From positions 1 through 11,118 of the forward strand of contig BNWJ01000041.1 of assembly GCA_025998735.1 (NCBI GenBank): 11,118 nt of DNA. Reading direction: 5' to 3'. Position numbers and translations under genes: made by a program. This stretch comes from Alphaproteobacteria bacterium. Lineage in GTDB: Bacteria; Pseudomonadota; Alphaproteobacteria; UBA3830. Under the pieces are notes generated by a model, which was not told the origin of the DNA, ran no database searches, and saw nothing but the letters and a program-made list of their open reading frames with translations. How positions within the stretch are numbered: position 1 is the first letter of the stretch; each line of letters starts with the position of its first letter. Of this stretch, positions 6,585 to 11,118 are shown piece after piece.

Positions 6585-7370
6585 ATGGCAAGACAAAGTT
6601 TAAGTCCAATGAAGGACCTAACGTTTTCAGAAGCTGCACCGCAAGATGTTGGAGCAGTGAGAGTAGGAAGAAAAAGGAAGGATGCACCAATGACACATCT
6701 GAAGTATTTGCGGAAGAGAAATGGGTATACTCTGGAGGCATTATCGGAGTTGACCAGCATATCTATCTCGTATTTATCAAGATTGGAATCTGGTAACAGG
6801 AGGTTAAATACTGATCTTATGAAAAGATTGTCGCATGCTTACGGGTGCGATCAAGCGGAGCTTTTGCAGGAAGTTACCCATGAGAGCCACATCGTCGCTC
6901 CAATTGAGTTCAATCGGAAAAGACGTCAGGAATTATCCACGAGAGATTCCAGTATGCCGCTATACACCGTTTCCAAAGAAAGTGAGGATTCACCTGATCT
7001 GACAATCAAGATCTGCTCTCCATCCGAATGGCGTCATCGTCCCGTAGAGCTTATGGATAAAAATGAGACTTTTGCAATAAAAGCTGAGTCGTATTTTAAG
7101 CCGCATTTTAGTGGTTCATCCACATTGTATCTGGAGCCATCAAGTAATTTGGCGCCCGAGTCTACTGTGGTTATTTTGAACCGCGGGAAGATCTTGATCA
7201 AAAAGATATGGAGCATTACGCCAACGTCGTTGCAGCTGTGTGACATAGGTGATATGGAGCTATTGAAAAACGGTAGTATATCCACCAAGGATAGATTGGT
7301 GGAAATAGATCGCAATTCATTAGAAGCCATTTACAAGGTTGTTGGTTACGCTGATTTCGATATCAACTGA
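6585..7370 (+). CDS. XRE-family transcriptional regulator with S24/LexA-like C-terminal domain
   Basis: This is a predicted DNA-binding repressor of the Cro/CI type. From ATG 6585 it has 261 residues. The helix-turn-helix spans about 37-90 (HLKYLRKRNGYTLEALSEL, then the recognition region ISISYLSRLESGNRRLN). The C-terminal part (about 155-255) resembles the S24 peptidase fold of CI/LexA repressors. In FAIKAESYFKPHF, S169 could correspond to the nucleophile, and in GKILIKKIW K206 or K207 could be the general base. The usual Ala-Gly/Cys-Gly cleavage site is not obvious and the SM/SP pattern is degenerate, so self-cleavage is uncertain. ATG 6585 has AGAGGA eight bases upstream. An in-frame ATG at 6555, with GGAG close by, is a possible longer start. 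The gene stands alone, facing away from the xthA operon. No phage genes surround it, so its targets are unknown; autoregulation is a guess. Confidence 0.8.
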   Translation: MARQSLSPMKDLTFSEAAPQDVGAVRVGRKRKDAPMTHLKYLRKRNGYTLEALSELTSISISYLSRLESGNRRLNTDLMKRLSHAYGCDQAELLQEVTHESHIVAPIEFNRKRRQELSTRDSSMPLYTVSKESEDSPDLTIKICSPSEWRHRPVELMDKNETFAIKAESYFKPHFSGSSTLYLEPSSNLAPESTVVILNRGKILIKKIWSITPTSLQLCDIGDMELLKNGSISTKDRLVEIDRNSLEAIYKVVGYADFDIN

Positions 7371-7397
7371 TTAAAACAAGAAATCTACCGTAGATGG

Positions 7398-7665
7398 GCA
7401 GGGCCTACGCATGAGAAAATCGCTTGATTTAGCCTGGAAAATGTGGAAGTAGCGTATCTGCACAAAAAGCTAGAATGATCATTCGCTCATATTTGAGCGT
7501 TTTTGCGGATGTGCATATGTCGACAAACGCGTCAACTACTAAAAATGTGGCAAAAAACAACCGCCAATTGCTCTATTTTTCACGCCATAATTCGCTTTGG
7601 GTCTTGTAATGGCGCAAACGAATCGCCTGAAATATCAACAAAAAAATCTCATGCATAGGCCCTGC
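7398..7665. mobile_element. 268-bp MITE-like element with 19-bp TIRs and 8-bp target duplication
   Basis: GCAGGGCCTACGCATGAGA at 7398-7416 matches the reverse complement of 7647-7665 at 18 of 19 positions. The element is flanked directly by GTAGATGG at 7390-7397 and again at 7666-7673, an exact 8-bp target-site duplication. It has no transposase frame, so it is non-autonomous. The CAGGG-type ends and the 8-bp duplication are compatible with what I recall of the ISAs1/H-repeat family, but the parent element is not in this window and this assignment is unverified. It was inserted just after the regulator gene. Confidence 0.85.
7484..7504 (+). terminator. Intrinsic-terminator-like hairpin inside the MITE
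   Basis: CGCTCA (7484-7489), loop TATT and TGAGCG (7494-7499) are followed by TTTTT (7500-7504). It is read on the plus strand, about 115 bp downstream of the regulator stop, and may now end that transcript. Confidence 0.6.
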
Positions 7666-7681
7666 GTAGATGGGTTTTTTG

Positions 7682-7705
7682 CGCCGTCGGTTGGTTTCGA
7701 CGGCG
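7682..7705. repeat. Perfect 8-bp GC-rich inverted repeat
   Basis: CGCCGTCG (7682-7689) and CGACGGCG (7698-7705) surround an 8-base loop. The T-run lies 5' of it on the plus strand (7675-7680) and there is no T-run 3' on either strand, so it does not look like a standard terminator. It lies just right of the MITE and is far more GC-rich than its surroundings. Confidence 0.6.
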
Positions 7706-7802
7706 TCCTATGAGGTGTTATGCCACACGTTAAGGCTCAAGAAAGCGCATTCAGTTTTTGATGCCTTGTTTGCAGTATGCAACACATTCAAATCGAGAAT
7801 TG

Positions 7803-8052
7803 CGGAGAGTTTTCACATAAATATAGCAGCCCAAAGAAGCTCATTTATCAGCCTAAAGACGAGTTTTTAGCTTCATTAATTCGCATTTTTGTAATAGACT
7901 GATTTATCAGCAAAAACGTGAAAAACGCGCCTCAGTTTTGTCTTCTGCAGTAAGAATGCTTGCGTTTTTCTTGAAGTCAACCGAGTCTGTTTTGTTGAAA
8001 TTCCAAAGTTTTCCGCCAGCTTGCTCGACTATATTTGTCTGAAAACTCTCCG
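7803..8052. mobile_element. 250-bp segment bounded by 24-bp inverted repeats (possible second MITE)
   Basis: Positions 7803-7826 (CGGAGAGTTTTCA then CATAAATATAG) match the reverse complement of 8029-8052 (CGGAGAGTTTTCA then GACAAATATAG) at 22 of 24 bases. The right end falls exactly where the IS4-type transposase stops resembling its family. There is no clear target duplication: the flanks are GAATTG on the left and ATAGTG on the right. The interior has no convincing gene. It contains CTCATTTATCAGC (7840-7852) and CTGATTTATCAGC (7899-7911), a 13-bp near-direct repeat. The 7674-7802 flank holds only the GC-rich hairpin and no gene I can support. An alternative is two oppositely oriented fragments of one repeat family. 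Confidence 0.5.
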
Positions 8053-8619
8053 ATAGTGCCAGCCGGCTTTCTGACACCATTCTACAAAACTTTTTGTTCC
8101 ATAAAACCTATCCGCTGAAAGCAAAACCTCAACCCCAGGCGGTATCATCGCCTTGACTTTGTTGAGCAACTCCTCCTGCTCCTCAAATCCTATGTTGCCT
8201 TTGGTTTTGACAACTTTCCACAAAATCGGAATCGCTCGCTCTCCGAAACGCGCGGAAATCATCAGGCATTGCAGATCGTCCTTGATCTGACTCTGGTCCA
8301 TCATCAAAATGACAGTTTTCTTACTTTGCGAAAGCATTTCTGCAACCTCTGATATAAAACCACTCATAACTACATGGTGATCAATTAATGCACTAGATAA
8401 CACATGCGAAATCCAGTATTCCATTGATTTATCAGTGCAATCGCGTGGCAAAACCGCCTTCCACTCTCCGCTATTGCTGCTCCGTGTAGTCAAGGCACAG
8501 GCTGCGCAATCAGCCAAATTAGCTAACGCCCTAACATCAACTTGAGATTGCAGCCTCTTCATTAAATCTTCTTCTATGACTTTTGCTAAACCTGCAACCG
8601 CTCCTGTTTTTAGTCTCAT
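8029..8619 (-). pseudogene. IS4-type DDE transposase, 3'-truncated
   Basis: The 196-residue frame starts at ATG 8619 with TTGGAG six bases upstream. It has the layout of an IS4-family transposase N-terminal two thirds: a helical N-terminal DNA-binding region, then the first catalytic Asp in ILMMDQSQI (D108), a family-like ARFGERAIPILWKVVKTKG (123-141), and the second Asp in LLSADRFYGT (D170). Family similarity runs up to KAGWHYR (184-190). The last six residues and the stop come from the 24-bp repeat at 8029-8052. The C-terminal part with the catalytic Glu is missing and is not found further downstream, so the enzyme should be inactive. Its promoter and start are intact, so a truncated DNA-binding peptide could still be made; that is speculation. 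Confidence 0.8.
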
Positions 8620-8652
8620 CTAAAACTCCAATTATCTCTAAAAATTATTGGA

Positions 8653-8680
8653 ATTATAGCATATTCTTAACTATTGTAAA
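8653..8680 (-). promoter_or_regulatory. Promoter of the truncated IS4-type transposase
   Basis: On the minus strand TTTACA (8680-8675), a 16-bp spacer and a perfect TATAAT (8658-8653) lie about 34 bp upstream of ATG 8619. They are probably part of the original IS left end, whose boundary I cannot place. Confidence 0.5.
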
Positions 8681-8790
8681 AACTCACGGGGTGGTAAGAT
8701 AAATGAGTGCAATTCAACAGCCAGCTTGAGGCTAGACACATTTTCTGCTTTGCTACAGGATGATTGGTATGCGAGCACTATCTTCAATTA

Positions 8791-8842
8791 CCGCCATTGC
8801 GAGACACTCGTGTCGTAGGGGCGTGGCGACGTGGCAATCCAG
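8791..8842. repeat. REP-like palindromic element (ATTGCGAG ... GTGGCAATCC type)
   Basis: ATTGC (8796-8800) pairs with GCAAT (8834-8838), and an inner GACAC/GTGTC hairpin lies at 8803-8814. The end sequences CATTGCGAG and GTGGCAATCCAGG match the general shape of a dispersed intergenic palindrome I know from many bacterial genomes. The rest of the 8708-9021 gap holds no gene I can support. Confidence 0.5.
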
Positions 8843-9021
8843 GAAAAATAACATGCGACATAATGGAATTGTAATTGTACGCTCTAAAAGTATATATCAA
8901 ACAAAAAAATCATCACACTACGGCGGCATTTGCATGGCAAACGTGAGCAATCGATTGTTTTTTGAACAAATAATCCAACTCCGCCTTGCGTAAATTTTAT
9001 TTCAAAAAGATCGCATTTCGC

Positions 9022-9050
9022 TTGACTTTTGTTTTTCTTTGATGTATATT
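9022..9050 (+). promoter_or_regulatory. Sigma70 promoter of the small secreted-protein gene
   Basis: TTGACT (9022-9027), a 17-bp spacer and TATATT (9045-9050) lie 34 bp upstream of ATG 9085. The layout matches the promoter of the propeller-protein gene (TTGACA-17-TACAAT, 38 bp to ATG 2684). Confidence 0.7.
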
Positions 9051-9084
9051 TATGATGTGGTTTTTATAATATAAGGAGAGGAAA

Positions 9085-9315
9085 ATGAGAAACCTAATAT
9101 GTAGCGCCTGTGTGGTGATAATGATGTCATTTACACTGACGGAAGTTTGTTCTATGGATAAGCCTGATCCGGATGAATGCCCGCCATTTGAGCAACAAGC
9201 TCCGGCATATAAGGCAGTAGCGCCTTCAGCTGACACTCTTGAATACAAAGCGAATGGCGCCTTTGATGATCTGGCAGGCGAAGACGCTGGATTGGGAGAG
9301 GATAAGGACGTCTAG
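9085..9315 (+). CDS. Small secreted acidic protein, function unknown
   Basis: The 76-residue frame starts at ATG 9085 with AAGGAGAGG directly upstream, a strong ribosome site. The N-terminus MRNLICSACVVIMMSFTLTE, followed by VCS, is a Sec signal peptide. Its first residues MRNL-hydrophobic-C match those of the propeller protein (MRNLVCGALVAV). The mature part of about 50 residues is acidic and Pro/Ala-rich (DKPDPDECPPFEQQAPAYK, then ADTLEYKANGAFDDLAGEDA) and probably unstructured. No known family is recognised. A decayed open frame follows on the same strand in another phase, so the present stop at 9313-9315 may result from a frameshift and the original protein may have been longer. The promoter and ribosome site look intact, so expression of the short form is plausible. 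Confidence 0.6.
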   Translation: MRNLICSACVVIMMSFTLTEVCSMDKPDPDECPPFEQQAPAYKAVAPSADTLEYKANGAFDDLAGEDAGLGEDKDV

Positions 9316-9317
9316 TT

Positions 9318-9593
9318 TTATACTGCTGGCCGCGCTTTTGCACAGGTAGATCGTGGGAGAAACGGCTTCGAGAAACTAAACCGCTGAATCTGTATATTGA
9401 CGATCCGGAGTGACAGAAAATCATAAGAGGGGTACTGCCACACGGGAAGCGGCTCATCGATCTCCATGATAACTTGTTACAGTTTACAAATACTGAGCTA
9501 GCAAAAGAGGCATCCAGAAACAAAGGAACGGCGACGGCAGAGGATTGAGCTGCCCGGGGGGCTGCGATTAGTAGCGTGGATGAGGAAGCGTAA
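9318..9593 (+). pseudogene. Decayed coding remnant with two in-frame TGA codons
   Basis: Reading from 9318 gives a protein-like sequence: RSWEKRLRETKPLNLYIDDP and E, a TGA at 9411-9413, QKIIRGVLPHGKRLIDLHDN, then LLQFTNTELAKEASRNKGTA and TAED, a TGA at 9546-9548, AARGAAISSVDEEA and TAA at 9591-9593. The charged, amphipathic composition is what coding DNA gives. Both TGA codons could be mutated TGG. TGA is used as a normal stop elsewhere in the window (xthA, regulator), so reassigned UGA is not supported. The frame differs from that of the 76-aa secreted protein just upstream, and the two may once have been one gene. No family is recognised. The long minus-strand open frame over this region is best read as its shadow. 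Confidence 0.4.
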
Positions 9594-9624
9594 CTGTACA
9601 CCGGGTGCACTCATTAAGGATTAG

Positions 9625-10242
9625 TTAACAAACAACCTGGCCAAGTGACTGTGGACTAATTTTATAATTCCATGATTCATGAAGGATATTTTTTTCCAAA
9701 GCTATAGCTTTAAAAGTTTTGTTGGAAACTTTTTTCGCAAGTTCATAATGGTTGTCATCACGCATGCAAACAACCTTCAAACCAGTTGTTGTAGTGGTGT
9801 TTCCGATGAGATTGATTACGGTTTCTATGTCGATAAGAGGTTTTCCACGCCAATTTTTGGAGATATAACAAAATAATCGATGCTCGACTTTGTTCCATTT
9901 GGATGTCCCAGGAGGAAAGTGAGCCACTTGAATTTCAAGCCCTGTACGATTTGCAAACTGTTGAAGTTGAGCCTTCCACACTCTTGCGCGATAGCTGTTG
10001 CTCCCGCCACAATCACAGGTTATCAACAGCTTCGTGGCATTCGGAAAGGTGTTTTTTCCAACTATGTCCCACCAACGCGAAATGCTTTCAACTGCAAATT
10101 CGCTGGTGTCGTGGCTTGTTCCGATGTTTACAAATCCTGTGTTGTTGTTTAAGTTATATATACCATAAGGTGCAATCTTTCCAAGTTCTTCGATTGGAAA
10201 ATCGTGGTCTAGAACTTTGCGTGGCTCACCAATTTTCGAGAG
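9625..10242 (-). CDS. ISAzo13-family transposase, 3' exon of a gene split by a group II intron
   Basis: The frame is open from the intron boundary to the stop at 9627-9625, giving 205 codons without an interruption. It begins SKIGEPRKVLDHDFPIEELG and PYGIYNLNNNTGFVNIG, then SHDTSEFAVESISRWWDIVG. The core motifs are LLITCDCGGSNSYRARVWK, FPPGTSKWNKVEHRLF and NWRGKPLIDIETVINLI, the hallmark DDE C-terminal region of ISAzo13 transposases. The catalytic Asp lies in TCDCGG and the Glu in NKVEHR. The TTG at 10026 is internal and should not be taken as a start. TCDCGG replaces the more usual T-D-GGG type. The 5' exon would lie beyond the right edge, on the far side of the intron. If the intron still splices, a full transposase could be produced. 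IS termini were not located. Confidence 0.85.
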   Translation of the reverse strand, partial: LSKIGEPRKVLDHDFPIEELGKIAPYGIYNLNNNTGFVNIGTSHDTSEFAVESISRWWDIVGKNTFPNATKLLITCDCGGSNSYRARVWKAQLQQFANRTGLEIQVAHFPPGTSKWNKVEHRLFCYISKNWRGKPLIDIETVINLIGNTTTTTGLKVVCMRDDNHYELAKKVSNKTFKAIALEKNILHESWNYKISPQSLGQVVC

Positions 10243-10245
10243 TAG

Positions 10246-10309
10246 AGAACGCCATTACTGGCGTTCCCCCTCAACAGAACCGTACGAGCCCTACTAAGGC
10301 ATACGGCTC
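10246..10309 (-). ncRNA. Group II intron catalytic domain V and domain VI
   Basis: Domain V (10309-10277, 33 nt) reads GAGCCGTATGCC ... GCTCGTACGGTTC. The lower stem pairs nine bases (GAGCCGUAU with GUACGGUUC), keeps the AGC catalytic triad, and has a two-base UC bulge. The terminal loop is not a clear GNRA. Domain VI follows as GAACGCCA-GTAA-TGGCGTTC, a perfect 8-bp stem with a GUAA tetraloop. The bulged branch-point A cannot be assigned with certainty. Confidence 0.85.
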
Positions 10310-10333
10310 CCAGTAGTGTCTTCATAAATTTGT

Positions 10334-11118
10334 TCACATATGAGCATATATTCTTGGTTTGACCAAAGGAAACATCTCTAGGACTTTGTCGCGAAACTCG
10401 TCCCAGGTGTAACTTTTTCTCTGGCTTCTTTTGTTTAGGACTTCAAATAGAGACTCCTCAATCCGACATTGAAAGATAAATAATTGTCTGACGTTCGTAG
10501 CTACTCCGTAATAGTTAAAATGTCCCAATAGTGATTTATTCACTCTTTTCATTATTTCGTCTACAGGAATAGTTCGATTATCAAGCAACCATCTCTTTAG
10601 CTTTTCCGGTATTCTCCTGCGGTCGGTTTTCATCAGCACACAAAATTTGTCGCTGAATTTCGCTTTTCCGCAGCAGAATGTAAATCCTAGAAAACTAAAA
10701 GTTTCAGGTTTGCTCAATCCTCGCTTTGCTCGTTCTTTGCTCGCATATCTTCCAAATTCGAGCATTTTGGTTTTATCCTCTGCTATTTCAAGGCCAAATT
10801 TCTTTAGTCTCTCTTTCAGCAGTTCTAAAAACCGTCTTGCCTCGTCTTCGTATTGAAACGTGCAAACCCAGTCGTCGGCACAACGAATGATGTAGGCTTC
10901 CCCTCTACATTGCTTCTTTACGACTTTCTCAAACCACAGATCAAGTACGTAGTGTAAAAACACATTTGCAAGAACAGGAGACATTATGTTGCCCTGAGGT
11001 GTACCTTCGGTTTTATCCATAAGTTCTCCATTCTCCATCACTCCGGCCTTCAGGAATTTCCCAATCAGTCGCAGCAACTTTTTATCCGCTATGTCGTGCT
11101 CGAGAAATTTCAGTAACC
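10334..11118 (-). CDS. Group II intron reverse transcriptase/maturase, C-terminal part
   Basis: This intron-encoded protein helps the intron fold and splice, and copies it at the target by reverse transcription. The frame is open to the window edge, so its N-terminus is missing; the TTG at 11077 is internal. RT blocks 4 to 7 are visible: TPQGNIMSPVLANVFL, AYIIRCADDWVCTF, LKERLKKFGLEIAEDKTKM and FSFLGFTF. The maturase X domain follows (KLKRWLLDNRTIPVDEIM, then LLGHFNYYGV). The protein ends shortly after SYTWDEFRDKVLEMFPLVKP, with no HNH endonuclease domain, as in endonuclease-lacking bacterial classes. The catalytic YADD box reads CADD (codon TGT where TAT is usual). Both Asp residues are kept, so activity may be reduced rather than lost. 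The stop is 24 nt before domain V, as expected for an ORF in domain IV. Confidence 0.93.
   Translation of the reverse strand, partial: LLKFLEHDIADKKLLRLIGKFLKAGVMENGELMDKTEGTPQGNIMSPVLANVFLHYVLDLWFEKVVKKQCRGEAYIIRCADDWVCTFQYEDEARRFLELLKERLKKFGLEIAEDKTKMLEFGRYASKERAKRGLSKPETFSFLGFTFCCGKAKFSDKFCVLMKTDRRRIPEKLKRWLLDNRTIPVDEIMKRVNKSLLGHFNYYGVATNVRQLFIFQCRIEESLFEVLNKRSQRKSYTWDEFRDKVLEMFPLVKPRIYAHM

Larger units (their letters stand above)
10242..11118 (-). mobile_element. Group II intron, 3' part (runs off the right edge)
   Basis: A reverse transcriptase/maturase frame (10334 to the edge) is followed 24 nt later by a canonical domain V at 10309-10277 and a domain VI-like stem at about 10267-10246, ending TCTAC at about 10246-10242. 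The host sequence then resumes in frame as an ISAzo13 transposase. The AC ending fits the group II 3'-end rule (AY), but the exact junction could be off by a few bases. The ORF lacks a C-terminal endonuclease domain. The 5' end of the intron and the exon-binding sites lie outside the window. Confidence 0.88.

Noticed and set aside
7670..7870. Plus-strand 66-codon frame as a gene
   Set aside because: It starts within the MITE target duplication and ends inside the 24-bp-repeat segment, with no ribosome site; more likely chance between elements.
7371..8052. CRISPR array or direct-repeat array
   Set aside because: Repeats here are paired inverted ends and one imperfect 13-bp duplicate, with no regular repeat-spacer pattern.
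7840..8707. CTCATTTATC (7840-7849) and GATAAATGAG (8698-8707) as terminal repeats of the IS4 element
   Set aside because: The left copy lies inside the separate 250-bp inverted-repeat segment, the match stops at 10 bp, and no target duplication is seen; probably chance.
9411..9548. UGA read as tryptophan (genetic code change)
   Set aside because: Other genes in the window (xthA, the regulator, the intron RT) end with TGA in the normal way, so two TGAs in one decayed frame indicate a pseudogene.
9152..9610. Minus-strand open frame of 152 codons
   Set aside because: It is antisense to the 76-aa secreted protein and to the decayed frame. Its Ser/Arg/Pro-rich composition is typical of a mirror frame.
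9903..10316. Plus-strand open frame of 137 codons (and an overlapping one at 9880-10152)
   Set aside because: It is antisense to the clearly conserved ISAzo13 transposase frame and runs into the intron RNA domains; it is a shadow.

Overview
The window looks like part of the chromosome of an AT-rich alphaproteobacterium, probably a host-associated one. I infer this from three things. The FtsI sequence around its SxN motif resembles alphaproteobacterial FtsI. Several predicted secreted proteins of repeat or low-complexity type are present. Transposases, miniature elements and a group II intron are packed into the right half, as in amoeba- or ciliate-associated Holosporales/Rickettsiales-like bacteria. 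No rRNA or tRNA is present to fix the taxonomy, so this placement is tentative.

Left part (1-2780, all on the minus strand): two genes for predicted exported proteins. The first is a HEAT-like repeat protein whose signal peptide lies in a different reading frame from the solenoid, so the gene is frameshifted as given. The second is a Cys-rich protein with beta-propeller/tectonin-like repeats, driven by a near-consensus sigma70 promoter. Between them, at about 1392-1552, sits a nested hairpin that is not explained by either gene.

Middle part (2789-6106, minus strand): a compact housekeeping operon in the order xthA (exonuclease III), a family 25 LPS-type glycosyltransferase (ATGA overlap), and ftsI (8-nt gap). 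A conventional promoter precedes xthA. A gene-poor AT-rich stretch of about 450-500 bp follows, then a plus-strand XRE-type regulator with an S24/LexA-like C-terminal domain.

Right part (7371-11118): a mosaic of mobile DNA. A 268-bp MITE-like element has 19-bp terminal inverted repeats and an 8-bp target duplication, and it lies in the apparent terminator of the regulator gene. A second pair of 24-bp inverted repeats bounds a 250-bp segment whose right edge coincides with the truncation of an IS4-type transposase. A REP-like palindrome and a small secreted-protein gene follow. The leader of that small gene (promoter, 5' UTR and signal peptide) resembles that of the propeller gene. Next comes a decayed coding remnant with two in-frame TGA codons. 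Finally there is an ISAzo13-type transposase gene interrupted by a group II intron, which runs off the right edge of the window.

I found no CRISPR array, toxin-antitoxin pair or recognisable defence island. The most interesting items are the duplicated secretion-leader cassette attached to unrelated mature proteins, the frameshifted secreted HEAT protein, the two miniature elements, and the intron nested inside an IS.
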